From the NCBI RefSeq assembly GCF_021559775.1, contig NZ_CP056050.1:124001-188000 (forward strand): DNA of 64,000 bases. Reading direction: 5' to 3'. This stretch comes from Gillisella vitis (GTDB taxonomy: Bacteria > Pseudomonadota > Alphaproteobacteria > Rhizobiales > Rhizobiaceae). This document shows, piece by piece, positions 53,277 through 61,992 of the stretch. Position 1 is the stretch's first letter, and the number at the start of each line of letters is the position of its first letter. The notes beneath the pieces were generated by a model that was not told where the DNA came from, searched no databases, and saw only the letters and a list, made by a program, of their open reading frames with translations. Made by a program: the position numbers and the translations under genes.

Positions 53277-55238
53277 ATGGTTGAATTGATCGCCCAATTC
53301 GCCATCGAGGCGCGCGAACTGGTCCAGCAGGCCTCGGAAGACCTGCTGTCGCTGGAGGCCAATCCGCGCCAACGGGAAAGCCTGGAAAGCGCCTTCCGGG
53401 CGATCCACACGCTGAAGGGCTCGGTCGGCCTTTTCGACTTCGGTCCAATGCTCGGAATATTGCACCAGGCGGAAGATCTTCTGTCGCAAGCACGCGCCGG
53501 CAAGATCGTCGTGGACGCGACGCTCATCGATCCGCTTCTCGCGGTGATCGAATGGGTTGACAGCAGCATAGAAGGCATCTCCGAGACGGGGCGTCTTTCC
53601 GAAGCGCAGGAGAAGCAGGCGCCGAGGCTGGTGAGGCTGGTGAGCGGCGAAATGACCGAGCGCGACGCCGGGGAGACTGCCCTTGCACCCACGGCAGTTC
53701 CGGACTGGGCGTTGTCTCTGCATCACAAGGTTCCCACGACGGATGCGGCAGGAACCTTGATTGCCATCCGTTACGAGCCGCATCCCGAATGTTTCTTCAA
53801 TGGCGACGATCCGCTGGCAACGATATCGCGGCTTTCTGACCTCAGGCATCTGGCTCTTTCGCTCAAGGAACCCCGGCCGGCGCCGCAGGATTACGATCCG
53901 TTCCGTTGCAATCTGCTGATCGAAGCCGTTTCGGGCGGTTCGATAGCGGAGGCGGAAGGCGTGTTCCGGCTGATCCCCGATCAGGTCAAGCTTTTCGCCT
54001 TGCCCGGAGCATCCGAGGAACGGGAAACCGCCCAGCTGGAGGTATCGGCAAACCGCCCTACGGATCGTCAGTCGACAACTATGCGGGTCGACTCTGCGCG
54101 TATCGACAAACTCGTCGAAATCGCCGGCGAGCTGATCGCCGCCAAAAACGGCCTCGTGCCGCTGGCGGATGAAGCGCGCAGCCACGGCAATGGCCAGCTC
54201 GCGAGACGGATCCTCGCCAACCATCACGAAATCGAGCGTCTCGTTGCCTCGCTCTATAGCGCCGTCACTCAGGCGCGCATGATCCCGCTTGAACACACGT
54301 TCCGCCGTTTTCCGCGGCTGGTGCGCGAGACATCGGCAAGGCTCGGCAAGGCGCTCGACCTGATCATCGAGGGTGAGGCCGTCGAAGCCGACCGGGAAAT
54401 CGTCGAGAACCTGTTCGAACCCTTGCTGCATCTCATTCGAAACGGTCTCGACCACGGCATCGAGCCGGAAGCCGACCGACTGCAACAGTCCAAGCCCGCC
54501 CGTGGCCGCCTCCTGTTGCGCGCCCGGCAGCGTGGCGACCAGGTCGAGATCGAGGTGGCTGACGATGGCCGTGGCATGGATCCGCAGCGCGTCCGGGCGA
54601 CGGCGATCGATCGCGGTCTGATATCGGTAGGCCAGGCGTCAGCTCTCTCCGACCAGGACATTCTGCAATTCGTCTTCGCGCCCGGCTTTTCCACCGCATC
54701 CTCGGTGTCCGACCTGTCCGGCCGCGGGGTCGGCCTCGACGCTGTTCAGAGTTCCGTCAAAGGGCTTGGCGGGACGCTCGAGCTGCAAAGCACGGTCGGA
54801 ACCGGCACTTCCTTCGTCCTGAAGCTGCCGATCAGCTTTGCGATGACGCAGTTGATGGTCGTTCAGGTCGGCGATGAGCGCTATGGCATCCCCATTTCGG
54901 ATGTCATCGAGACACACAAGCTGCCGATCAGCGCGATCCAGTCCGTGCGGGCGGGCAAGGCCTTCGTGCTGCGCAACAGGACGATCCCTTTGCTGCATCT
55001 CGGCGAACTCCTGCAGATGCAATCGCCGAGCGCGCATTCCAGCGATCTCAAGGTGCTGATCGTGCGGGCTGGGGAAGACGAGATCGGGGTCGCCGTCGAT
55101 GAGATTGCCGAGCGCGCCGAGACCCTGACCCGGCCGCTGGGGGGCTTGCTGGAGGGCCTACCTGGAATTGCAGGAACGACTCTGCTGGGGGATGGAAAGG
55201 TCCTGCTGGTCGTGAATATAGAGGAGTTAGTGTCATGA
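53277..55238 (+). CDS. cheA: Chemotaxis histidine kinase CheA
   Basis: A 653-residue kinase. The HPt domain (1-110) has the phosphorylated His44 in RAIHTLKGSVG. A regulator-binding-like region follows at about 140-250, with P3 dimerisation helices near 265-350. The ATPase domain at about 355-510 has HLIRNGLDHGIEPEADR, ADDGRGMDP and a GRGVGLDAV lid. The C-terminal CheW-like P5 domain (about 525-650) has QVGDERYGIPISD. No receiver is attached. It reads signals from the soluble MCP and phosphorylates CheY and CheB encoded in the same operon. It overlaps the next gene by 4 bp. Confidence 0.95.
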   Translation: MVELIAQFAIEARELVQQASEDLLSLEANPRQRESLESAFRAIHTLKGSVGLFDFGPMLGILHQAEDLLSQARAGKIVVDATLIDPLLAVIEWVDSSIEGISETGRLSEAQEKQAPRLVRLVSGEMTERDAGETALAPTAVPDWALSLHHKVPTTDAAGTLIAIRYEPHPECFFNGDDPLATISRLSDLRHLALSLKEPRPAPQDYDPFRCNLLIEAVSGGSIAEAEGVFRLIPDQVKLFALPGASEERETAQLEVSANRPTDRQSTTMRVDSARIDKLVEIAGELIAAKNGLVPLADEARSHGNGQLARRILANHHEIERLVASLYSAVTQARMIPLEHTFRRFPRLVRETSARLGKALDLIIEGEAVEADREIVENLFEPLLHLIRNGLDHGIEPEADRLQQSKPARGRLLLRARQRGDQVEIEVADDGRGMDPQRVRATAIDRGLISVGQASALSDQDILQFVFAPGFSTASSVSDLSGRGVGLDAVQSSVKGLGGTLELQSTVGTGTSFVLKLPISFAMTQLMVVQVGDERYGIPISDVIETHKLPISAIQSVRAGKAFVLRNRTIPLLHLGELLQMQSPSAHSSDLKVLIVRAGEDEIGVAVDEIAERAETLTRPLGGLLEGLPGIAGTTLLGDGKVLLVVNIEELVS

Positions 55239-55495
55239 CAGTGGACCTTGGCAATGGTACCATCGTCCTTTCTGGAAAATGTGGTATCGAAGAAGCGGAG
55301 ACGCTCGTCAGCTATCTGGAAAATCACCGCGACCTTGCCGTCGATGTGGCGGCAGCAACCGAAATTCACACGGCTCTATGGCAAGCACTACTATTATACA
55401 GCCCACAATTCACCGGCACCCCTCAAGGGTCTACCATGGCCGACCTGTTGGTTCACGTAAAAAAAACTTCGCTCATGGACGCGTCAAAAACCTAG
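55235..55495 (+). CDS. Small STAS-like protein
   Basis: An 86-residue protein: beta start VDLGNGTIVLSGKCGIEEAETL, helix, then LAVDVAAATEIHTALWQALLLY, matching the beta-alpha pattern of STAS domains (anti-sigma-antagonist fold), where the conserved Ser/Thr lies after the second strand. Similar small proteins occur inside alphaproteobacterial che clusters. Function may be to bind a partner such as CheA or CheC; unknown. It overlaps cheA by 4 bp, so it is part of the module. The following gap of 89 bp to cheY is the largest within the cluster. Confidence 0.6.
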   Translation: MTVDLGNGTIVLSGKCGIEEAETLVSYLENHRDLAVDVAAATEIHTALWQALLLYSPQFTGTPQGSTMADLLVHVKKTSLMDASKT

Positions 55496-55584
55496 TGGCA
55501 AGCTTGCGGAGTCTCCATAGGCCTTTTAAAAGAGAGGTTTATGTTGGCGTCCAAGTGGATCGCAGCCCTTTGGTGGAGTTTTAG

Positions 55585-55968
55585 ATGACGGTCATAGTCC
55601 TCATGGTTGACGACAGCAAATTAGCCAGGATCGTAGCCGGTAAGGCGATCGCGGCATTACAGCCCGATTGGACGCGCGTTGAGGCTGGAAGCGCCGCCGA
55701 TGCTTTGGCTGTCGTTAACTCCCAGAGGATTGACGTAGCCGTTCTGGACTTCAACATGCCTGATAAGGATGGGCTTGAACTCGCTAGAGAACTACGCGGT
55801 TTGTATCCCAACATGCCGATCGCCGTCGTTACCGCCAATGTTCAGGATGAAATCATTGCAGGGGTCCGCGCGCTGAACGCGACCTTCGTGGCCAAGCCTG
55901 TCACGCAAGAAGCTTTGAGCGGCTTCATCTCCGGCGCAGAACTTCGCCTCAGGAAGGCCGCCATATGA
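55585..55968 (+). CDS. cheY: CheY-like single-domain response regulator
   Basis: A 127-residue receiver: acidic pair in LMVDDSKLARI, phospho-acceptor Asp55 in VAVLDFNMPDKDG, Thr in VVTANVQDE, and Lys in FVAKPVTQEAL. No output domain, so it acts by protein contact, as CheY at a flagellar motor or another target. It overlaps the CheC gene by 4 bp, so the two likely form a phosphorylation/dephosphorylation pair. Confidence 0.9.
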   Translation: MTVIVLMVDDSKLARIVAGKAIAALQPDWTRVEAGSAADALAVVNSQRIDVAVLDFNMPDKDGLELARELRGLYPNMPIAVVTANVQDEIIAGVRALNATFVAKPVTQEALSGFISGAELRLRKAAI

Positions 55969-56594
55969 GCAGTGGTTCGTTAGCGCTGGACGATCTCGAA
56001 CGCGATGCCCTGACAGAACTCGTCAATATCGGCGTCAGCCGTGCCGCGGCAAGTTTGCGAAAGATGGTCAACAGGCAAGTCATCCTGTCTGTCCCCTCTG
56101 TCGAAGTCGTTACACGAAAGTCTGCGGCTGCCTTGATTGGTCAGCGAGAGAACGAAGATCTCATCGCCGTGCATCAGCAGTTCGAGGGCCCTTTTTCCGG
56201 GCGCGCGCTTCTCATTTTTCCTGAAAGCAATGGCCTGTCGCTCGTCCGTGCCATCATTGGCGAGGACATGGACGACGCGGGCGTCGCTGAAATTGCGGAT
56301 GAAGCTCTCGCCGAAACCGGGAACGTTATCTTGAACGGCTGTCTCGGCTCGATGGCGAACATGTTGCAGCACACGCTGAAAATGTCGCTTCCCGGTGTTC
56401 GCCGCGGTAACAGCGCCGCTTTGTTCGACGTTTTCGACAACACCAGTGACCAAAGCTTCGTATTGTTCCTCTACATTAACTTTTCGGTCCAGGATCGAAA
56501 GGTACGCGGGTACATCGCCATGCTGATGGACCTGCCGTCTCTGAAGAAACTGAAAAGACTTATCGCCGATTTCATCGACCGGGTGATTGCATAA
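55965..56594 (+). CDS. cheC: CheC-type CheY-phosphatase
   Basis: A 209-residue protein with the CheC/FliY phosphatase motifs. The first active-site helix is ERDALTELVNIGVSRAAASL (E and N conserved) and the second is ADEALAETGNVILNGCLGS. CheC removes phosphate from CheY-P. Most proteobacteria use CheZ or a second CheY instead, so CheC here is notable. CheD, its usual activator, is absent. It is 12 bp upstream of the sensor kinase gene. Confidence 0.88.
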   Translation: MSSGSLALDDLERDALTELVNIGVSRAAASLRKMVNRQVILSVPSVEVVTRKSAAALIGQRENEDLIAVHQQFEGPFSGRALLIFPESNGLSLVRAIIGEDMDDAGVAEIADEALAETGNVILNGCLGSMANMLQHTLKMSLPGVRRGNSAALFDVFDNTSDQSFVLFLYINFSVQDRKVRGYIAMLMDLPSLKKLKRLIADFIDRVIA

Positions 56595-56606
56595 ACGGGC
56601 AAACGC

Positions 56607-58127
56607 GTGACGATCATCAACAGCCCTGACAATAGCGCGAAATCCGAGCTTGAGCGTGCGCGTCCTGATATTGCAGTGGCACGTGGGCAACTTGAGCTCG
56701 CGCTCGATGTCGCGGGAGCGTCATGTACCTGGGAATGGGATATTCGACGCGACAGGCTTGTGGCCGATGCCCGGTTTGCGGCAATCACACGGCAGGATCC
56801 GGCTGCCCTTGCGGACGGCGCCTCTACAAACTGTTTCTTCAACTCGATCCATCCCGATGACCTCAAGCGGGTGAAGCTCGCTGTCGCAGGGATCATGGCC
56901 GGCTCGGAACTCTTTTCCAAAGACTACAGGCTGTTGAAAGACGATGGCGGGTATCGGTGGGTGCACGCCAGAGGCCGCGCGATATTCGATCAGGACGACG
57001 AGCCGACCATGTTCGTCGGTAATATGGTCGACATTACGGAGCAAAAGCGGATCACCGAAGAGCTTCGTGTTGCTCAGTCGGCGGGGGGCATTGGTACGTT
57101 CGAACACAGAGTGGGGTGGGCGACGATCACTGTTTCGGAACAGTTCTGCCGTCTGTTCGGCCTTCATCCCGCTCGGGTAATCGCGGTCGCCACCTTGAAC
57201 GAGCTCATCCATCCAGACGATAGAAAGGTAATCGACCTTAGCTTTCCCGATGAACACCAGGACGTCAGCAGCATCGAATTCCGCATAAGACGGGCGGATA
57301 ACGACCAAGAACGGTGGCTGACGCGTCGTGGCGAATACGTCGATGATGTTGATTCCGGAGGGCATCGCTATGTCGGGGTCATTTTTGACGTGACGGAGGC
57401 CAGACAGATCCGAGAAAGATTGCAGGAGGCTAACGAGGAACTGGCCGGCATTGCCCACGAACGAGAACAGTTCATTGCTGTGCTCGGCCACGACTTGCGC
57501 AATCCCCTCGCGTCAATGTCCGCTGGTTTGCGAGTGATTTCGAAAGACGTGACCGATCAGCGTACGATACGGATCTTGCGCCTTATGGGCGAAAGCGTAC
57601 AGCGTATGAGCAGCCTGATAGACGATCTACTGGACCTCGCCCGCGGCCGTCTCGGAGACGGTATCTCCCTTAATATAACGAAGGCAGCGCCTATCGAATC
57701 GCTTCTCGCAAGGATCATCAACGAAATTCTGGTCGCGCATCCCGAGCGTATCATCGAAACCGACTTTGATGTGCATCGGCCTGTCGATGTGGATCACGCC
57801 CGGCTGGAGCAATTGGTTTCCAATCTCCTCGGGAACGCGATAACGCATGGCGCGAGCGACAGGCCTATAACTCTTTCTGCAAAAGTAGAGGGTAACCTGT
57901 TTCAGCTTGCGATTAGCAATGGTGGCACGAAGATTTCAGAGGCCACCATGAAGCGCTTGTTTCAGCCTTTCTCTCGAGGTGAAGGAAACGCGAGCAAGCA
58001 GGGTCTTGGGCTCGGACTCTATATCGCAAGTGAAATCGCAAAAGCTCACGGTGGAACCGTCAGTGCGACATCCGACGACACATCGACCTGCTTTATCTTC
58101 CGAATGCCACTAGAGACCGCAAGGTAA
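56607..58127 (+). CDS. Cytoplasmic PAS-domain sensor histidine kinase
   Basis: A 506-residue soluble kinase. Two PAS/PAC units lie at about residues 30-148 (WEWDIRRDRLVADARFA, IHPDDLKRV) and 155-265 (IGTFEHRVGWATITVSEQFC, IHPDDRKVID). The HisKA domain has His295 in AVLGHDLRNPLASM, and the ATPase domain shows LVSNLLGNAITHG and GLGLGLYIASEIAKAHGG. It follows cheC by 12 bp and starts with GTG, so it may feed into the Che proteins or share CheY. The 226 bp after it, to 58353, hold no gene I can support. Confidence 0.85.
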   Translation: MTIINSPDNSAKSELERARPDIAVARGQLELALDVAGASCTWEWDIRRDRLVADARFAAITRQDPAALADGASTNCFFNSIHPDDLKRVKLAVAGIMAGSELFSKDYRLLKDDGGYRWVHARGRAIFDQDDEPTMFVGNMVDITEQKRITEELRVAQSAGGIGTFEHRVGWATITVSEQFCRLFGLHPARVIAVATLNELIHPDDRKVIDLSFPDEHQDVSSIEFRIRRADNDQERWLTRRGEYVDDVDSGGHRYVGVIFDVTEARQIRERLQEANEELAGIAHEREQFIAVLGHDLRNPLASMSAGLRVISKDVTDQRTIRILRLMGESVQRMSSLIDDLLDLARGRLGDGISLNITKAAPIESLLARIINEILVAHPERIIETDFDVHRPVDVDHARLEQLVSNLLGNAITHGASDRPITLSAKVEGNLFQLAISNGGTKISEATMKRLFQPFSRGEGNASKQGLGLGLYIASEIAKAHGGTVSATSDDTSTCFIFRMPLETAR

Positions 58128-58353
58128 AACTCGCGTTGTCGGGGTCAGATCTCTATTGAGGCGTTATCATCTGCTCCAAGTAGTGCTTGTTGAGCCAGTT
58201 TGCTCGGTTGTTCCGAACTGTGCTTGGGCAAACGCGCCGTGGGCATTCCGGCGCAGGGAATGATATCCGAACAGACGAAACCATCATTCGAGCGATCGCA
58301 CAAGTAGCCGAGGCAAATCAGCGACTCCGCTCTCAGAGTGGCCGCGGTCGTGG

Positions 58354-60060
58354 CTATTCGCCTTCGAGGCGATTTCGCAAACCGGAATGAAGGATTCCAC
58401 GGTCATCTATATATAGGGCAAGATCGCCTTCACTCATAGGTCGCCCGTAGCGATAACCTTGGCCGGCTGGACAGCCCATCGCCCGCAGGGCTGCTTCCTG
58501 CTCTGGGGTTTCGATCCCCTCAGCGATCGTCTGCAAACCGAGATCCTGGCTCATTGCGATCAATGCTCTGGTGATTGCCGCTCCGAAGGGTTGGTATCTA
58601 TGTTCCGGATGAACGCGCGGTCGATCTTGAGGGTCGTCAGCGGGAAGCGCTGCAGGGAACTCAGAGAAGCGTAGCCAGTCCCGAAGTCGTCGAAGGCGAC
58701 ACCGACGCCAAGGTCGCGCAATTGCAGGAGGGTGCGCATCGATCGCTCGTGGTCGCCCAAGGCCACCTCCTCGGTGATTTCAAGCTCGATTGATGCGGGC
58801 TTGACACCATGCCTTCTAAGGGCGTCGAGGACTTTGCCCGGAATTGAGTCGGAAACAGGTTCACGCCGATCTTGTAGGTGTCGCCCCGCGAATTCACCCA
58901 GGCGCTCACCCGGCAGGCCTCGTCCAGTGTCCACCAACCGATTTCCAAGGCGAGTGCGCTCTGCTCTAGCGCGGGAAGGAACTCACCAGGGGCAAGGAGG
59001 CCTCTTTCCGGATGATGCTATCTGATCAGCGCCTCAAAGCCGATCGGCTCAGCGGTATCCAGTCGCACCTGCGGCTGATAGTAGAGCCGGAGTTGTCCAT
59101 CCTGAAGTGCCTGGCGCAATTCGTCTCTTATCGCTCGGCGCGCCTGGGCCTCGCTCCGCATCGAATGATCGAACAGGCGACCGCATCCACCTCCGGAAGC
59201 CTTGGCGCGATAGAGAGCGAAGTCGGCGCTCGCGACGAGCTCGTCGGCGTCTGCGCCATGCTGCGGAGCGATCGCGATGCCAAGGCTTGCGCCGAGATCC
59301 AGCACAAGACCGCCGAGATGAAATGGCTTTCTGAAAGCCCCCAGGATTTCAGTTGCTTCCGCATGTGCTTTCAGCGGGTCGCCGCTCCCCGGAAGGAGGA
59401 TTGCAAATTCGTCGCCGCCCAACCGCGCCACAATAGCGTCTTGCCGCAGCAGATATTGCAGGCGGACACCGACCGCTTGCAGCAGCCCATCGCCGGTCGC
59501 ATGACCATGCGTGTCGTTGACTTCCTTGAAGCCATCGAGATCCACAAGTATGACGGTCGCGGGTTCACCCAAGGACAGGTGGTCGCCGACATGGCTCAAG
59601 AACTGGTGCCGGTTGTGCAGGCCGGTCAAGGTGTCCTGCGCCGCCAAACGCATCAGTTTGTTGTCGCGTTCGCGCCGTTCGGAGATGTCCTTGATGATGG
59701 CTCCAGCGCAGATCCCGCGCGGGCCGGACCAACCGAAAGCGTTATTTCAATTGGGAACTCGGTGCCATCCTTCTTAATTGCAGGGCTTTCGACGGTTTTG
59801 CCAGCCAAGTTTGGCTTCTCTCCCGCTGCGACTCTGGCAAGGCCCGCCATGTGAGCGCCCCGCATGCGTTCCGGGATAATGATGGTGATCGGTTGACCGA
59901 CAATTTCGTCAGACTCATATCCAAACAGGGTACAGGCGGAGGGATTGGCAAATTCGATGTTGCCGTCACTGCCGACCGAGATCAATGTTAGGTTCGCGGC
60001 CCTGGCAAAATGGCTTAGCGTGAGGGATTGATAGTTTGCGTCAATCACCATGTGTTCCAA
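58354..60060 (-). pseudogene. PAS-GGDEF-EAL cyclic-di-GMP protein, multiply disrupted
   Basis: One gene can be followed from about 60051 (MVIDANYQSLTLS) leftward. The PAS domain has ISVGSDGNIEFANPSACTLFGYE. A frame change near 59,715 leads to the diguanylate cyclase with DTLTGLHNRHQF and RLGGDEFAILLPG. The EAL domain starts GFEALIR, then a TAG replaces the usual Trp codon (59,025). A further frame change near 58,840 precedes IELEITEEVALGD and AFDDFGTGYASLSSL. Another near 58,565 precedes IAMSQDLGLQTIAEGIET and the end at 58354. Catalytic motifs of both c-di-GMP domains remain but at least four lesions exclude a full product. Confidence 0.88.
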
Positions 60061-60461
60061 TTGTTCGGACCTCTCAGTTCTCCCAACCCTATCGTAGGTG
60101 TATTAGTAAAGAATAAAAATTGAATCCTCGAGAAACCATTTTTGGCAAAGATGATGCCCGCAAAGTCCTTGGGATTGAATTGACAAAGCGCATTGAGCCC
60201 CGCAGCTCCTCGCTAGAGACACCGGCTGTCACAAAATCTTCGTGTCCGGTAGCGTTGGTGCGTCCGCGACTTTTGACTAGAAATGTCGAACACGTAACAG
60301 CGGTGTCCTCGTGAGCGGGATTGATGCTGAAAAGTCAGGAGTTCCGCGACAGCTTTGGGCCGGCCATCGCTCATCAGCTCGGTGTACCCGGCGCTTTTCC
60401 ACGTTCGATTAGTCGTTCTTATATAGAATGAAAATGACCATTATGTGCAAAGGATAATGTT
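60061..60461. other. Gap with no supported gene
   Basis: This 400-bp stretch separates the broken c-di-GMP gene from the decayed cupin gene. A 64-codon frame at 60120 lacks features. Near 60,418 an AT-rich TTCTTATATAGAATG could be the old promoter of the cupin gene. Nothing else is visible. Confidence 0.4.
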
Positions 60462-60840
60462 GTGGAAACTCAGGCCATTATTTTCCAGCCAAGCTAATGG
60501 GTCCCCAACAACGGGACGCTTCCGGTCATGATGCATGAGGCCGTGTTATCTGGAACCGATCTTGTGGGAGAGCTTAAGCAACTTTTTGAGGAAAATGGAT
60601 GGAGCGGCATCTGGCGCAACGGCGTATTCGATTACCCCAGCATTGTCACAGTGGCGCTCACGAGGCCCTCGGTGAGGGATGCGACACTGTTGACCGGTGG
60701 GCCCACCGGCCGAAAGATCGATTTCCGTTGGTGGTTTGTCTCGTTCTCCCTGCTGGGACTGGTCATCAAATCTTGGGTCAAGTTCGGGCTTTATCGTGGT
60801 CATGGTATCTCCAGGGCCCAGTTGGTATTTAGCAGCTTTG
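60462..60840 (+). pseudogene. Cupin-domain protein, decayed
   Basis: From GTG 60462 the frame reads VETQAIIFQPS, then a TAA (60495) in the place of a sense codon. It goes on with WVPNNGTLPVMMHEAVL, FEENGWSGIWRNGVFDY, the start of a YjlB-like cupin. Next comes the metal-binding region in other frames (HSGAHEALG, then LLTGGPTGRKIDF, then VLPAGTGHQ). The expected single protein is about 150-165 residues. One nonsense change and at least three frame changes make it a dead gene. Enzymatic role of this cupin group is unknown. Confidence 0.72.
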
Positions 60841-60887
60841 GTTCAGCGTATGTAATAAGGTGTAGGAGTCGTGCTCCCCTGCGCTGA

Positions 60888-61131
60888 TCAGGAAAAGACA
60901 AGCGACGTGGCAAGCGATGCCGACATGCAGGACAGGATCACTCCCGACGCAAGGTCGAACAGTCTCAGGTAGCCGCGACGGGTGACGATTGTGGCGATCA
61001 TCTGACTGAACAGCGAATAGGCAAAGCAACAGATCGCCGACATCCCAAGTAGTGCACCGGCAAAGCTGATCCGATCGATGTCCGTGTGAAAGCTCTGGGC
61101 AAGGGCGGCGGGAACGAGAAGCAGTTCCAGC
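60888..61131 (-). pseudogene. LysE-like exporter, 3' fragment
   Basis: About 80 residues with two or three hydrophobic helices: ISFAGALLGMSAICCFAYSLF, a loop with VTRRGYLRLFDLASG, then VILSCMSASLATSLVF, stopping at 60888. The layout fits the C-terminal part of LysE/RhtB amino-acid exporters. It is cut at the IS6 end (61132). No front half is found. Confidence 0.5.
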
Positions 61132-61949
61132 GGCACTGTAAAGTTAACCTGGCATCGATCAACATTTGGGATCTTGTGGCATGACCAGATTTGCCCGTGA
61201 TCCTCTTTATCGTCGCCATCGATTTCCAGCCGAGGTGATTGCCCATGCCGTTTGGCTCTATTTCCGGTTTCCGCTGAGCCTGCGGATGGTCGAGGATATG
61301 CTGGCTGCCCGTGGCCTCGTCGTCTCTCACCAAACCGTGAGGCTCTGGGCGGAGAAGTTCGGTAGACATTTTGCCAATGATATCCGCAAGCGATCTGCCG
61401 GCAGGCTCGGTGACAAATGGCACTTCGACGAGGTTGTCATCACGATCGCCGGCAAGAAACATTGGCTCTGGCGCGCCGTCGATCAGGACGGTTTTGTTCT
61501 CGACGTGCTGGTGCAAAGCCGCCGCGATGCCAAGGCGGCAAAGCGTTTGATGCGAAAGCTTCTGAAAGGGCAATGCCGTGCGCCGCGTGTGATAATCACC
61601 GACAAGCTTCGATCCTACGGTGCGGCGAAGCGTGATATCATGCCCGGTATCGAACATCGCTCGCACAAGGGCCTGAACAATCGGGCCGAGAATTCTCATC
61701 AGCCTGTCCGACGGCGTGAAAGGATTATGAGGCGCTTCAAGTCAGCGAGGCACCTTCAACGGTTCGTTTCCATCCACGATCCGATTGCCAACCTCTTTCA
61801 CGTTCCCCGCCACGACATTCCATCCACCCATCATCGCGAATTGCGAGAAACAGCCATGCAAACATGGTACCAAATCGCTGGCATTCAAGCCGCCTGAACC
61901 AGAACCTCAACCCCAAATCATGACTGCGAAGCGCTAAGTTTACATTGCC
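61132..61949 (+). mobile_element. IS6-family insertion sequence (copy 3)
   Basis: An 818-bp element with terminal repeats GGCACTGTAAAGTTAAC (left) and GGCAATGTAAACTTAG (right, complement). The flanking 8-mers GTTCCAGC and GCTGCGCG differ. The left flank is the LysE fragment and the right flank is a scpB scrap. It is a relative of the copy at 46628 in inverted orientation. Confidence 0.88.
61181..61897 (+). CDS. IS6-family transposase
   Basis: A 238-residue DDE transposase: RRHRFPAEVIAHAVWLYFRF, HTH GLVVSHQTVRLWAEKFG, catalytic KWHFDEVVITIAGKKHWLWRA and VIITDKLRSYGAAKRDIMP, and NRAENSHQPVRRRERIM. It differs from the 46679 copy at about one residue in seven, so the two are related but not recent duplicates. 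The frame is complete. Confidence 0.92.
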   Translation: MTRFARDPLYRRHRFPAEVIAHAVWLYFRFPLSLRMVEDMLAARGLVVSHQTVRLWAEKFGRHFANDIRKRSAGRLGDKWHFDEVVITIAGKKHWLWRAVDQDGFVLDVLVQSRRDAKAAKRLMRKLLKGQCRAPRVIITDKLRSYGAAKRDIMPGIEHRSHKGLNNRAENSHQPVRRRERIMRRFKSARHLQRFVSIHDPIANLFHVPRHDIPSTHHRELRETAMQTWYQIAGIQAA

Positions 61950-61992
61950 GCTGCGCGACCTTCCGAATATCGAAGCGCTCGAGGACGCCGGC
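61950..61992 (+). pseudogene. scpB scrap between two IS6 elements
   Basis: The 43 bases between the two elements encode LRDLPNIEALEDAG in one frame. This is a recognisable stretch of the ScpB C-terminus (chromosome/plasmid segregation and condensation protein B). Nothing else of the gene remains on either side. Confidence 0.6.

Noticed and set aside
53202..54485. 427-codon minus-strand frame opposite cheA
   Set aside because: Antisense shadow with no recognisable domain.
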